Notes: generated by a model not told the origin, from the sequence alone. 64,000 bases of DNA from Nocardioides sp. ChNu-153 (GCF_030466625.1 NZ_JADEVT010000001.1:496001-560000), one strand, 5' to 3'. Positions 16,534 through 24,885 are shown, counted from the stretch's first letter. Translations and numbers: made by a program.

Positions 16534-17303
16534 TGGCCATCTTGACCGCGTACTCGTACGCGCAGCACGAGGTCCGCACGATCTCGGTCGACGGGGAACC
16601 CTGGTTCGTCGCAGCCGACGTGTGCGCAGTCCTCGAACACAGCAACCCGAGCATGGCCGTCGCTGGCCTCGACGACGACGAGAGGGGTCTAAGGAGTGTT
16701 GAGACCCCTGGTGGCGCCCAGCAGCTCGTGTGCGTCAGCGAGGCGGGGCTCTACTCGCTGATCCTGCGGAGCCGCAAGCCGGAGGCCAAGGCGTTCAAAC
16801 GGTGGGTCACCCACGACGTCCTCCCCGCCATCCGCAGGACCGGTCGCTACGGCTCCGACGTCGAGATGCTCGCGGCGCTCCCGTCGTCGAAGCTGCTGGC
16901 CCTCGCGGCCCAGGCCGCCGAACGCGCCGAGGCAGCGGAGGAGCGGGCCCGCGAGCTCGAGGCCCCCGCCGGCGCATGGAAGGACCTGTCCGCCGCCGAG
17001 GGCGACTTCACCGTCTCCGACGCAGCGAAGCTGCTCCGGCGCGCGGGCATCGTCACCGGCCCGCGCCGCCTCTACTCGTGGCTGGCCGACAACGGCTGGG
17101 CCTTCCGCCGCGGCGGGCGGTGGCAGGCGATGCAGACCGCGGTCAACGCCGGCTGGCTGGTCGAGCGCGTCACGTCCGGCTACTTCGACGAGAAGACCGG
17201 CGAGCGCCACCAGGGCGACCCGCAGATCCGGGTCACCCCGAAGGGGCTGGAGCGGCTCCGGGCCGTGATGGGGGAGCGGGCGCTGGCGGTGGTGCCGTCG
17301 TGA
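16533..17303 (+). CDS. Phage antirepressor (BRO-N / KilA-C)
   Basis: The protein has 256 residues. The N-terminal BRO domain reads VRTISVDGEPWFVAADVCAV, then SEAGLYSLILRSRKPEAKAF and WVTHDVLPAIRRTGRY. A short coiled-coil linker (AAERAEAAEERARELE) leads to a KilA-C DNA-binding domain (TVSDAAKLLRRAGIVTGPRRLYSWL). Phage antirepressors of this design counter the repressor or regulate early genes. It is translationally coupled to the Cro-like gene upstream (TGATG overlap) and overlaps the next small HTH gene by 4 bp. Confidence 0.92.
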   Translation: MAILTAYSYAQHEVRTISVDGEPWFVAADVCAVLEHSNPSMAVAGLDDDERGLRSVETPGGAQQLVCVSEAGLYSLILRSRKPEAKAFKRWVTHDVLPAIRRTGRYGSDVEMLAALPSSKLLALAAQAAERAEAAEERARELEAPAGAWKDLSAAEGDFTVSDAAKLLRRAGIVTGPRRLYSWLADNGWAFRRGGRWQAMQTAVNAGWLVERVTSGYFDEKTGERHQGDPQIRVTPKGLERLRAVMGERALAVVPS

Positions 17304-17512
17304 GCGTCGCGAAGCCGAAGCTCGCGTACGACACCGCCGAGCTCATCGAGGCGACCGGACTGTCGAAGGACACGATCGATCAGGCGGTCGCGACCGGCCG
17401 GCTGCGAGCGAAGAAGTCGGGCGTGAACAAGAAGACGGGGGAGCCCGCCGGCAAGCGGGTCTACCTCGAGGAGGACGTCCGCGACTTCCTCCGATCTCTG
17501 CTCAGCGCCTGA
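17300..17512 (+). CDS. Excisionase-like MerR/HTH_17 DNA-binding protein
   Basis: The protein has 70 residues. A winged-helix MerR-like start, AELIEATGLSKDTIDQAVATG, is followed by LRAKKSG and a wing with KRVYLEEDVRDFL. This matches the excisionase/HTH_17 type that binds near attachment sites or early promoters. The GTG start overlaps the antirepressor stop (GTGA). Excisionase function is inferred from size, fold and the presence of a tyrosine integrase. Confidence 0.72.
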   Translation: MSVAKPKLAYDTAELIEATGLSKDTIDQAVATGRLRAKKSGVNKKTGEPAGKRVYLEEDVRDFLRSLLSA

Positions 17513-17972
17513 GGGCGCACCACACCTGCACACCCACCAGGCCCCGCGACGACACGGGGTCTCCTCGGCCACGGCTCATACCCGTGACCGAGGGCGACGG
17601 TTCCCGGCTCCGGCCGGACCCCGACTGAGGGACGCGTACGAACGGCGCCTTCCCCTCGACCGCGGGAACTCAACAGCGAGAAGCACCACCCGATACGGGA
17701 CGCCCCGACCACTGCGGCTACGCGGGGCGGTCGCCACACCCGTCGAAGGACCCCGGTCGCAGGGGATTCCGACGGAGGCAACGGGGTGGAGCACCGGGTT
17801 CGCCGCCCGGTCCGGCGCGCTGCAGCGCCAGCACGGAGGACGCGGTAGGTCCCGCGTCGGTCCGTGCACCCCAAGAACACAGCCCCCGCCCCGCACACCA
17901 GGTGCGGCGCCGGCCCGCGACCGAGCGGGGGCGCAACGAACCTTCCCCCATCTAGGAGCCCAGGAGCACCGC
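17513..17972. other. 460-bp stretch without a gene
   Basis: I find no supported reading frame here. The start of the next gene is preceded by AGGAGC. The interval separates the regulatory block from the long early operon, so an early promoter or a small RNA may lie here, but no -35/-10 pair or terminator is convincing. A tRNA-like T-arm around 17790-17815 was considered and rejected. Confidence 0.5.
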
Positions 17973-18215
17973 ATGACGAACCAGCAGATCGACGACGACG
18001 AGCTCGAGGCCCAGACCCTCGCCACCTGGATCCAGAAGAGCGGCGGCCTCAGCGACTCCAGCTACCTGGAGGGCGTGCACCAGACGTGCCTTCTGCTCAG
18101 AAAGACCTCCCTCTGGAACAAAGTGGCGCAGATCCTGGTCGACCGCGGCGTCCTGACGCTGGACATGCGGAGGTGGACGAGCGGCATCGCCCCCGACGCG
18201 GACGACGGCTCGTGA
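17973..18215 (+). CDS. Hypothetical phage protein (80 aa)
   Basis: Not recognised. It has an acidic N-terminus (QQIDDDELEAQTLATWI) followed by predicted helices around LLLRKTSLWNKVAQILVDRG. It has a good AGGAGCACCGC ribosome site and is the first gene of the early operon. Its stop overlaps the next start as GTGA. Confidence 0.6.
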   Translation: MTNQQIDDDELEAQTLATWIQKSGGLSDSSYLEGVHQTCLLLRKTSLWNKVAQILVDRGVLTLDMRRWTSGIAPDADDGS

Positions 18216-18829
18216 TCGCCCCCGGCACGAGGCTCGCGGCGCTGCCCGGGTCTCGGGTGGTTCACCTGTACGACGGGCCGCTGCCCGTCGACGGGCGCCG
18301 CCTTCCCGGGCGGCCGGTGTGCCGGGTGCGGACCCGGGACCGGCTGCTCGAGGTGGGCCAGTCGCGGGTCTCCGATGACAGTCCGCGGCGCGCGTGCCGG
18401 ACCTGCTCGGCCGTCGCCTTCGCTGGGCCGGGTGTACCGGCCGCCCGCGACGCCGCCGCTGAGGAGTACCGAGACATCGCCGTCCGTGACCTGCTCCTCG
18501 CGCTGCTCTTCGCGCGGACCCCGGAGAACGTCGACAGGGTGCGGCTCGTCGCGTTCGTGGTCCTCGGCGGCGTGGGCGGCCTGATGCGTCCCATCGAGGT
18601 GCCCGGGTACGGCGGCTCGCTCTACGACCTGCTCATCCGGCGCCGCGCCGACTCGGTCACCGCGTCGCTCACCGCGGCCGAGCGCGCCGACCGCGTCGCG
18701 CTGCGCCAGCAGGAGACCGCCGAGCGCGCCGAGATCTACGACGCCGCCCGCCGCGAGGAGTCCGACCGCCGCCGCGCCCGGTGGCTCGAGAAGCAGGACA
18801 TCTTCGCCGGCTTCAACCTCGCCCGCTGA
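18212..18829 (+). CDS. Hypothetical phage protein (205 aa)
   Basis: Not recognised. The N-terminal third has strand-like segments and a CRTC pair after CRVRTRDRLLEVG that could hold a metal. The middle is hydrophobic (RDLLLALLFARTPENVDRVRL), and the C-terminal 70 residues are a charged helix (AERADRVALRQQETAERAE) likely to form a coiled coil. The GTG start overlaps the upstream stop by 4 bp. Confidence 0.55.
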   Translation: MIAPGTRLAALPGSRVVHLYDGPLPVDGRRLPGRPVCRVRTRDRLLEVGQSRVSDDSPRRACRTCSAVAFAGPGVPAARDAAAEEYRDIAVRDLLLALLFARTPENVDRVRLVAFVVLGGVGGLMRPIEVPGYGGSLYDLLIRRRADSVTASLTAAERADRVALRQQETAERAEIYDAARREESDRRRARWLEKQDIFAGFNLAR

Positions 18830-18941
18830 CCCCGCCCCAGACACGAAGCGGGCCCGTCCCCTACCTCCGCGTACCGGCTCGCACCCGCCACGCGCAGGGA
18901 TCCCAGGAACGGGCCCACCCGACAGCCCAGGAGGCTACGCG

Positions 18942-19211
18942 ATGCACGACCTGACCGAATGGCTCGCAACGCTGTGGGCGGTGGTGTGGGCCCTCCGCTG
19001 GTGGGTCCTCGTCCTGACCGCCGTCGTCGTCTGCTTGCTCATCGTCGCCGGACCGCCGCGTCGGGAGCGGCGCCGGATCCGGCGCTCCAACCAGCTGCAC
19101 GAGGCAGCCCTGCGCCGCGCGGTCGAGCGACGCGCCGCGCAGGCGGGTCTCCCGCCGTATACGCCGCCAGCCCGCGGCCGCCGGGCGAAGCGGACGGCGG
19201 TGCAGGCGTGA
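18942..19211 (+). CDS. Small membrane protein (89 aa)
   Basis: Not recognised. One strong membrane segment (about residues 12-38, WVLVLTAVVVCLLIVAG) is followed by a very basic, Arg-rich cytoplasmic tail. The gene has an AGGAGG ribosome site and overlaps the next gene as TGATG. It could be a superinfection or envelope-acting early protein; nothing in the sequence decides this. Confidence 0.6.
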   Translation: MHDLTEWLATLWAVVWALRWWVLVLTAVVVCLLIVAGPPRRERRRIRRSNQLHEAALRRAVERRAAQAGLPPYTPPARGRRAKRTAVQA

Positions 19212-19606
19212 TGGAGCACCGGTTCGTCGTCGACGTCGACCGTGACGAGGTCGTGCTGACCACCTCGTTCGCGACCCTCGGCCACCTCATGCTCGCCGCG
19301 AAGGACCACGGCCCGGCCGGCGCCCTCGACGTCACCTTGCAGCCCTACGGCGAGGTGTCGATGCGACTCACCCCCACCCAGGCCCGCGCCATGGCCCACG
19401 CCTGGGACGCCGCCCGCCGCACCGGCACGTACGCCGGCCCGCCGCGGCCGCAGCACGCCAACGAGGCGCCGCTGCTCCAGCTGCACGCGGCGCTCGCCGC
19501 CCACCACGGCGCACCCCGGCCGGCCGGCCAGCCGATCCGCGCCGTCGTCATCCCGTTCCCGACCTTGCAGGGGAGTGATCATGTTGACCGACACCGACCA
19601 GCTTGA
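19211..19606 (+). CDS. Hypothetical phage protein (131 aa)
   Basis: Not recognised. The N-terminal half alternates strand and helix (HRFVVDVDRDEVVLTTSFAT, then VTLQPYGEVSMRLTPTQARAMAHAW), which resembles a small alpha/beta domain; the C-terminal half is Pro/Ala/His-rich. It overlaps the previous stop by 1 bp and the next gene by 26 bp. Confidence 0.55.
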   Translation: MEHRFVVDVDRDEVVLTTSFATLGHLMLAAKDHGPAGALDVTLQPYGEVSMRLTPTQARAMAHAWDAARRTGTYAGPPRPQHANEAPLLQLHAALAAHHGAPRPAGQPIRAVVIPFPTLQGSDHVDRHRPA

Positions 19607-19922
19607 GCTCGACCTCTCGCCGCTGGTCGAGCCGGAGTACGCCGCCGGCCTGACCCTCGCGGAGCGGTTCGAGGTCTTCCACGCCACGAACCCCCACATC
19701 GCGGACGCCCTGGAGCGCCTTGCCGCGCAGTGGCTCGCCCGCCACCAGAAGGTCGGCGTGAAGGCCCTCGCGGAGCAGCTGCGGTGGCGCACCGGCGTTG
19801 AGACGACCGGCGAGCCGTGGAAGATCAACAACTCGCACGTCGCGTTCTACGCCCGGGTCCTCATCGCCCGGCGCCCCGAGTGGGCGGACGCGATCGAGAC
19901 CCGCGTGCAGAAGGCCGTGTGA
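19581..19922 (+). CDS. Conserved actinophage hypothetical protein (113 aa)
   Basis: I recall similar proteins in actinobacterial phages and mobile elements but no assigned role. Helical throughout, with LAERFEVFHATNPHIADALE and a C-terminal segment KINNSHVAFYARVLIARRP. I chose ATG 19581, 5 nt after a GGGGAG ribosome site; a GTG 6 nt earlier is inside that site. It overlaps the next start as GTGA. Confidence 0.65.
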   Translation: MLTDTDQLELDLSPLVEPEYAAGLTLAERFEVFHATNPHIADALERLAAQWLARHQKVGVKALAEQLRWRTGVETTGEPWKINNSHVAFYARVLIARRPEWADAIETRVQKAV

Positions 19923-20218
19923 GCCCCGCCGCCCAGCGCGGGATCTGGTGCCGCGAGCCCGGCTGCTCGGTGCGGATCCACTTCGCGAACCACCACGCCA
20001 CCGGCCGTGCCGTCCCGCTCGAGGTGAAGGACCGGCCCCCGTTCACCCAGGAAGCGACCGGCGCGCTCGTCGTGGTCGCCGGCCAGGCGTGGCGCGTCGA
20101 GCCCCTCGTGCAGCACTTCATGGCCCGCTTCGAGGTCACCGAGCCCAAGGCCCGCGAGCTCGTCGCGGGCTACCCGCACCACCGCGTCCACACCCACGGC
20201 CCGGCAGGGGAGTCGTGA
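19919..20218 (+). CDS. Hypothetical phage protein (99 aa)
   Basis: Not recognised. The N-terminus has a CREPGC motif and a His pair (FANHHATGRAVP), suggesting a small zinc site near the start. A beta-rich middle (GALVVVAGQAWRVEPLVQH) follows. GTG start overlaps the upstream stop; its own stop overlaps the next ATG. Confidence 0.55.
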   Translation: MSPAAQRGIWCREPGCSVRIHFANHHATGRAVPLEVKDRPPFTQEATGALVVVAGQAWRVEPLVQHFMARFEVTEPKARELVAGYPHHRVHTHGPAGES

Positions 20219-20358
20219 TGCCGCCCTGCCCACGCTGCGCCGGATGCCAGGCGGCCGCGATCTCCCCGGTCGACGGGCTCCCGGTCTGCGCCCGCTGCTA
20301 CATGCACGACGTCGCGCCGGCCGAGCACGGCCCGTGCCCCAGCCGGACCCAGCCGTGA
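20218..20358 (+). CDS. Tiny zinc-ribbon-like protein (46 aa)
   Basis: It carries six cysteines arranged as CPRCAGC and CARC with a seventh later, typical of a small zinc ribbon. Start and stop both overlap neighbours by 4 bp within the tight early operon, which supports it as a real gene despite its length. Function unknown. Confidence 0.55.
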   Translation: MPPCPRCAGCQAAAISPVDGLPVCARCYMHDVAPAEHGPCPSRTQP

Positions 20359-20621
20359 GCGACCTCGCCGCGTTCCGCGACCACGCCCGGGCGATGGCGG
20401 CCAAGACCGGCCACGACCTCGCACACCTCGCGTCCTGGTCCTGCCTGGCCGCCCGCCACGACGGGTGCGACCTCGGCCACGACCGGTGCCCCTGCCCCTG
20501 CCACGAGCCGCACCGCACCCCCATCCCCACCGACACCCAGCGCGAGCAGTGGACCCAGCTCGCGGATGAAGCCGACGCCCGCCTCGCCCGCGCCCACGAG
20601 CCCGCGCTGTTCGACCCCTAG
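20355..20621 (+). CDS. Hypothetical Cys/His-rich protein (88 aa)
   Basis: Not recognised. The centre holds a dense metal-binding cluster (CLAARHDGCDLGHDRCPCPCH). The flanking helices are amphipathic. GTG start overlaps the stop of the previous gene. Confidence 0.55.
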   Translation: MSDLAAFRDHARAMAAKTGHDLAHLASWSCLAARHDGCDLGHDRCPCPCHEPHRTPIPTDTQREQWTQLADEADARLARAHEPALFDP

Positions 20622-20629
20622 GAGACCCG

Positions 20630-21160
20630 ATGACCGCACCGGCCCCCGACCTGCCCGCCGTGACGCTCACCGACGAGGAGCGCGGTCTGATCGCAGGGAC
20701 CATCGACTCCTGCACCGTTTGGGAGACGGTCGAGGCGGTCGAGGAGACCGTCGAGCGCATCGTGGCTGCTCGTCTCGCCGCCCAGCCGGTCGCCCCGGCC
20801 CCCGACCGCGACGCGCTGGCCGAGGCGCTCCGTGACGTCTTTCGGGGCGACGAGTACGAGGAGAACGCCGCAGCCGCAGCAGGTGAGGGCGAGTGGTCCT
20901 GGTTCGCCTGGCTCGCGGCGACCGCCGGAGTGGACGCCGTGCTCGACGCCCTCGCTGCCCGTCCGGCCCCCTCGGGTGACGCCGACCTCGCGGCACGCGT
21001 GCAGGAGCTCGCCGACGAGTGGGACGCGCCCTACGACATTGGCGCGTTTTCCACCCCCGACGCGTACGAGGAAGCCGTCCGCGACTGCGCTGCCCGCCTC
21101 CGCGCCCTGCTCGCTGACCAGCCCGCCGCCACCCCCGAGGGAGGCGCGTCCGATGGCTGA
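20630..21160 (+). CDS. Hypothetical acidic phage protein (176 aa)
   Basis: Not recognised. It is rich in Ala, Asp and Glu, with a central aromatic segment (EWSWFAWLAATAG). The helices around ETVEAVEETVERIVAARLA could form a coiled coil. AGGAGA precedes the ATG by 4 nt. Small acidic early proteins are common among phage inhibitors of host enzymes, but that is only a possibility. Confidence 0.55.
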   Translation: MTAPAPDLPAVTLTDEERGLIAGTIDSCTVWETVEAVEETVERIVAARLAAQPVAPAPDRDALAEALRDVFRGDEYEENAAAAAGEGEWSWFAWLAATAGVDAVLDALAARPAPSGDADLAARVQELADEWDAPYDIGAFSTPDAYEEAVRDCAARLRALLADQPAATPEGGASDG

Positions 21161-21353
21161 CGCGATCCGCAACCCGAAGCGCGGCAAGGCGCACCGCTCG
21201 ACCCTGCACCCGAATGCCCCCGCCAGGTCCGTCGGACAGACGGCGTGCGGGAAGTACGCGCGCGACATGACCGAACACATCGACGTCGAGCGCACGGCGC
21301 CCGAAGATCGCTGCAAGGCGTGCTGGCCCGAGGGCACGGAGAGCGACCGATGA
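21153..21353 (+). CDS. Hypothetical phage protein (66 aa)
   Basis: Not recognised. It reads like a small zinc-binding protein: a His-containing basic N-terminus (KAHRSTLHPN), an isolated Cys (TACGKY) and a C-terminal CKAC pair, a layout seen in short actinophage proteins. It overlaps both neighbours by a few bases. Confidence 0.5.
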   Translation: MADAIRNPKRGKAHRSTLHPNAPARSVGQTACGKYARDMTEHIDVERTAPEDRCKACWPEGTESDR

Positions 21354-21571
21354 GCGAGGAGCGGCACCCCGTCGTGATGTGCGACGGCCAGGACGGCTGG
21401 TGCGGCGTCGTCGAGCTCGACCACACCCTCGGCGGCATCGGACGCCTCGTGGGCAGCGGGACCCAGCTCCCTGAGGGATGGACTGGCGCACGCCCGGGCG
21501 ACAGGGGCGAGCACTACTGCCCGTCGTGCAGCGCCGAGCGCGCCGCACCTGCGGGCGGGACGCGGCCGTGA
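21350..21571 (+). CDS. Hypothetical Cys-containing phage protein (73 aa)
   Basis: Not recognised. Cysteines in VMCDGQDGWCG and HYCPSC suggest one zinc site joining the two ends of the protein. ATG overlaps the previous stop (ATGA); the stop overlaps the next GTG. Confidence 0.5.
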   Translation: MSEERHPVVMCDGQDGWCGVVELDHTLGGIGRLVGSGTQLPEGWTGARPGDRGEHYCPSCSAERAAPAGGTRP

Positions 21572-21795
21572 TCGTCGTCGAGTTCCGCGACATCGCTGAC
21601 GTCGCTCGCCTCATCGACGGCCTCCTCGAAGCCGCCACCGCAGCGGAGCCCACCGCGCCGATGGTGGCCCGCGCCTACACCGACCTGTCGAACCGCGTCG
21701 CCGACGCGCTCGACGCCCTCCCCGCCCCATCCGGCTTCCGCGCGCAGGTGGAGCTCGCGCGCGCCCGGCGGGCCGAGTCCAGGAGCACGACTTGA
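21568..21795 (+). CDS. Hypothetical phage protein (75 aa)
   Basis: Not recognised. A strand-helix start (VIVVEFRDIADVARLIDGLLEA) is followed by two helices. Overlaps both neighbours by 4 bp. Confidence 0.5.
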   Translation: MIVVEFRDIADVARLIDGLLEAATAAEPTAPMVARAYTDLSNRVADALDALPAPSGFRAQVELARARRAESRSTT

Positions 21796-21998
21796 ACGAC
21801 GCCACGATCGCGGTCCGCACCTGCGCGGACACCACGCCGACGGCGGGCCCGCAGAAGCGCGACACCGGCCACGTCACCCACGGCTGCAGCCAGCCCCGGG
21901 GCCACACGGGCGCCCACCACTGCGGGACGTGCGGGATCCGGTGGGCGCCGAAGAAGCCGCGGCCGAGCTACCACGACAACCACCCCTTCCGCCTGTGA
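21792..21998 (+). CDS. Hypothetical zinc-binding-like protein (68 aa, TTG start)
   Basis: Not recognised. His and Cys residues (HGCSQPRGHTGAHHCGTCG) form a likely zinc knuckle. The only start in phase with the operon is TTG, overlapping the upstream stop as TTGA. Confidence 0.5.
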   Translation: MNDATIAVRTCADTTPTAGPQKRDTGHVTHGCSQPRGHTGAHHCGTCGIRWAPKKPRPSYHDNHPFRL

Positions 21999-22429
21999 CG
22001 GCCCGGAAGCGGATCCAGCGCCAGCGCACGAAGGGATGGCGGATGCCCGAGGGCGCGGTCTACGTCGGCCGAGGCTCGAGGTGGGGCAACCCGTTCAAGG
22101 TTGAACGCGTCCCGAACTGGCCCCGGTGGGCCAGCTCCGCGCCCTGGCAGGTCGTCACACCCGACGGCCGCCGATGGGAGCAGGACGACGACCGGAAGGT
22201 GATCGTCGGTCGCGCGGCCGCCGACGCCCACCGCCACCGCCGGGCCGTCGAGCACGCCGTCGAACTGTTCCGCACCCACATCGGCCCGATGGGCAACTAC
22301 GAGTACGACGACGAGACGCTCGCCCGCCTCCGTGTCGACCTGGCCGGCCGTGACCTCGCGTGCTGGTGCCCGCTGAACCAGCCGTGCCACGCAGACGTGC
22401 TCCTCGAGCTCGCCAACGGCACCCACTGA
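21995..22429 (+). CDS. DUF4326 protein
   Basis: The 144-residue protein fits the DUF4326 family found in phages and bacteria. Hallmarks are RTKGWRMPEGAVYVGRGSRW, then GNPF at the N-terminus and LAGRDLACWCPLNQPCHADV at the C-terminus, with paired cysteines CWC and PCH. The family role is not established; a DNA- or nucleotide-modification link has been suggested by its neighbourhoods. Here it lies directly upstream of the HerA-like ATPase. Confidence 0.85.
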   Translation: MTARKRIQRQRTKGWRMPEGAVYVGRGSRWGNPFKVERVPNWPRWASSAPWQVVTPDGRRWEQDDDRKVIVGRAAADAHRHRRAVEHAVELFRTHIGPMGNYEYDDETLARLRVDLAGRDLACWCPLNQPCHADVLLELANGTH

Positions 22430-22503
22430 CCCATCCCGCCCGCTCGCACCGGGCGCACCACCACGCGGGCCACCGGTCCCACCCGACACCAGGAAGCGGC
22501 ACC

Positions 22504-24195
22504 ATGACGAACATGCCCCCGACACTCGACGGCCTGCGGATCTCCGAGTCGCTCACCCTGCCGCTCGAGGCGGTGACGGAGACGTTCGCGATCCTCGCGA
22601 AGCGCGGCAAGGGCAAGACCAGCACCGCGGTGGTGATGGTCGAGGAGATGACCGCCGCCGGCCTCCCGGTCGTGGTCATCGACCCGGTCGGCGTGTGGTG
22701 GGGCATCCGCTCCGACGCCGCCGGCACCGGCCCGGGCGTGCCCGCGGTCATCTTCGGCGGCGACCACGCCGACGTGCCCCTCGAGGAGGGCGCCGGCGAG
22801 CTGGTCGCCGACGTGATCGTCGAGGGCCGGTTCCCCGCGGTGCTCGACATGTCGGGGCTGTCGAAGTCGGCTGCACGCCGGTTCATGGCGCCGTTCCTGG
22901 AGCGGCTCTACCACCGCAACCGCGAGGCGCTGCACGTCGTGGTCGATGAGGCCGACGCCTACGCCCCGCAGCGCACCCAGGCCGACGGGGCCCGGCTCCT
23001 CGGGGCGATGGAGGACCTCGTGCGCCGCGGCCGCGCCCGCGGGATCGGCGTCACCCTCATCACCCAGCGCCCCGCCGTGCTCAACAAGGACGTCCTCACC
23101 CAGGCGGAGGTACTCATCGCGCTCGGCATGACCGGGCCCCGCGACGTCGCCGCGATCGACGAGTGGGTCCGCCTCCACGCCGACGAGGACCAGGCCGCAG
23201 AGGTGAAGGCGTCGCTGCCGTCCCTGCCGGTCGGTACGGCGTGGGTGTGGTCCCCGGGCTGGCTCAACCTGCTGGAGCGGGTCCAGGTCCGCCGCCGCAC
23301 GACCTTCGACTCCTCAGCCACCCCGACGCCGGGGGAGCAGCGCCGCACCCCGACCAGGCTCGCCGACGTCGACCTCGCCGCGCTGGGGGAGCGGATCACC
23401 GCGACCGTCGAACGGGCCAAGGCCGACGACCCGAAGCAGCTGCGCGCCCGGATCCGCGACCTGGAGCGGGCCCTGGCCGAGGAGCGCGCGAAGCCGCGGG
23501 AGGTGGAGCAGGTCGAGGTGCCGGTGCTGGACCCCGCCCACGTCGCCGACCTGCACGAGACGCTCGAGCCGGTCCGTCGGCAACTGGAGCACCTGGCCCG
23601 CACTCTGGACGCCCTCTCGGCGCCCCGCCCGGCGGCCACGGCTACGCCGCGGACACCCCGCCCGGCGGCGGTGCCCGCGCCGCGCGCCCCGGCCGCCGTC
23701 AGCCCCACCACCGACGTCCGACTCCGGTCCGGCGCCCACCGCATGGTCGAGGCCCTCGGTCGGATGGCGCCCCTCCGGCTCACGAAGAGCCAGTGGGGCG
23801 CCGTCGCCCGGCTCAAGACCTCCGGCGGCACCTGGTCGACCTACCTCTCCGACATCCGCCGAGCGGGACTCCTCGACGAGTCCCCGGCCGGCTACACCCT
23901 CACCGACGCCGGGTTCGACTACCTGGGCGGCCGCCCGGCGCCCATGAGCGCGACCGAGCTGCAGGACCACTACCGCAGCGTGCTGCGCGAGGGCGCCCGG
24001 AAGATGCTCGACGCCCTCCTGGCCGCGCACCCCTCGGCCATGACCCGCGACGAGCTCGGCACCGCCGCCGGCATCGCCACCACCGGCGGCACCTTCTCGA
24101 CGTACCTGTCGGACCTCGTCCGCAACGGCCTCGCCGAGCGCCGCGGTCCGGAGGTCACGGCCACCGACGTCCTCGTGTACGGCGCGGACCAGTGA
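22504..24195 (+). CDS. HerA-like ATPase with C-terminal winged-helix repeats
   Basis: The protein has 563 residues. The N-terminal RecA-like ATPase shows Walker A FAILAKRGKGKTSTA (about 30-45), VIDPVGVWWG, a DMSGLS segment and Walker B HVVVDEADAYAP, then a sensor-like TLITQRP, the order of HerA/FtsK-type DUF87 proteins. A coiled coil (LRARIRDLERALAEERA) and Pro/Ala linker lead to two tandem winged-helix repeats with TSGGTWSTYLSDIRRAGLL and TTGGTFSTYLSDLVRNGLAE. Bacterial and archaeal HerA works with NurA nuclease or in defence systems; no NurA is adjacent here. It may pump or process phage DNA. A 15-bp stem follows the gene. Confidence 0.85.
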   Translation: MTNMPPTLDGLRISESLTLPLEAVTETFAILAKRGKGKTSTAVVMVEEMTAAGLPVVVIDPVGVWWGIRSDAAGTGPGVPAVIFGGDHADVPLEEGAGELVADVIVEGRFPAVLDMSGLSKSAARRFMAPFLERLYHRNREALHVVVDEADAYAPQRTQADGARLLGAMEDLVRRGRARGIGVTLITQRPAVLNKDVLTQAEVLIALGMTGPRDVAAIDEWVRLHADEDQAAEVKASLPSLPVGTAWVWSPGWLNLLERVQVRRRTTFDSSATPTPGEQRRTPTRLADVDLAALGERITATVERAKADDPKQLRARIRDLERALAEERAKPREVEQVEVPVLDPAHVADLHETLEPVRRQLEHLARTLDALSAPRPAATATPRTPRPAAVPAPRAPAAVSPTTDVRLRSGAHRMVEALGRMAPLRLTKSQWGAVARLKTSGGTWSTYLSDIRRAGLLDESPAGYTLTDAGFDYLGGRPAPMSATELQDHYRSVLREGARKMLDALLAAHPSAMTRDELGTAAGIATTGGTFSTYLSDLVRNGLAERRGPEVTATDVLVYGADQ

Positions 24196-24236
24196 CCCTT
24201 CCGCGCTGACGCGCGCCCCCACCGCCCCACCTCTCG

Positions 24237-24271
24237 ACGGCGTCTCGGACCACCACGGTCCGGGGCGCCGT
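24237..24271 (+). terminator. Hairpin after the HerA-like gene
   Basis: Arms 24237-24251 and 24257-24271 (ACGGCGTCTCGGACC and its partner) pair over 15 bp with two G-U pairs and a 5-nt loop. There is no T-tract, so it may attenuate instead of fully terminating early transcription. Confidence 0.6.
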
Positions 24272-24297
24272 TCTCGCATCCAGGAAGGAGCCGCAGC

Positions 24298-24885
24298 GTG
24301 CTCGACCCCGAGCAGTACCGCCTCCTGAACCGCGCCTCTGCGCCGTGGCTGACGCTCTGGCTGATCGTCGACTTCGAGGGCGGCCGGGCGCACGCCATCG
24401 GCGGCCAGGGCGGCGGGTCCTACGCCCTCCCGGACGGCTCGACCGGCTGGTACGCCACCAGCACCGCCGGGATGACCGGGTCCCGTCGGATCGGTGACCC
24501 ACCGAAGGTCACCGTCACGTGGCAGGAGGCCCGCCGCTGGGTCGCGTCACTCCCCGCGGCGGTGGTGCAGAAGGCCGCCGCGCTCCGCGCCGAGGGCCAC
24601 ACCCGACAGGCCGCCTACCCGAACCACTACCCGGGCATCGGCCGCCCCTACTGCTGGGACCAGCAGTGCACCACCCCCGACTGCGAGCAGTGCGCCCAGG
24701 ACCGCGCCGACCTCGCCGTAGCGCACCAGCGCCGCGACGTGGAGCGCGAGGCGTGGCACCTGGAGCAGCGCGCTCACGACCGCCGCGTCCGCGCGTTCCT
24801 CGCCGCCCTCGCGCCCGACGACGAACCCACCGACCTCCTCGCCCTGCTCGAGCAGCAGGCCACCTCTTCCGGAGCACCCGCATGA
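24298..24885 (+). CDS. Hypothetical phage protein (195 aa)
   Basis: Not recognised. A beta-rich N-terminus (WLTLWLIVDFEGGRAHAIGG) includes a Gly-rich loop and VTVTWQEARRW. A central cysteine cluster (CWDQQCTTPDCEQC) is a probable zinc finger, and a helical tail follows. AGGAAGGAG precedes the GTG start. The stop overlaps the next ATG. Confidence 0.6.
   Translation: MLDPEQYRLLNRASAPWLTLWLIVDFEGGRAHAIGGQGGGSYALPDGSTGWYATSTAGMTGSRRIGDPPKVTVTWQEARRWVASLPAAVVQKAAALRAEGHTRQAAYPNHYPGIGRPYCWDQQCTTPDCEQCAQDRADLAVAHQRRDVEREAWHLEQRAHDRRVRAFLAALAPDDEPTDLLALLEQQATSSGAPA

Noticed and set aside
17780..17830. A tRNA suggested by GTTCG and paired CCGGG/CCCGG
   Set aside because: The T-loop reads TTCGCCG instead of the usual TTCRANY, and no anticodon stem, D-arm or acceptor stem can be formed.
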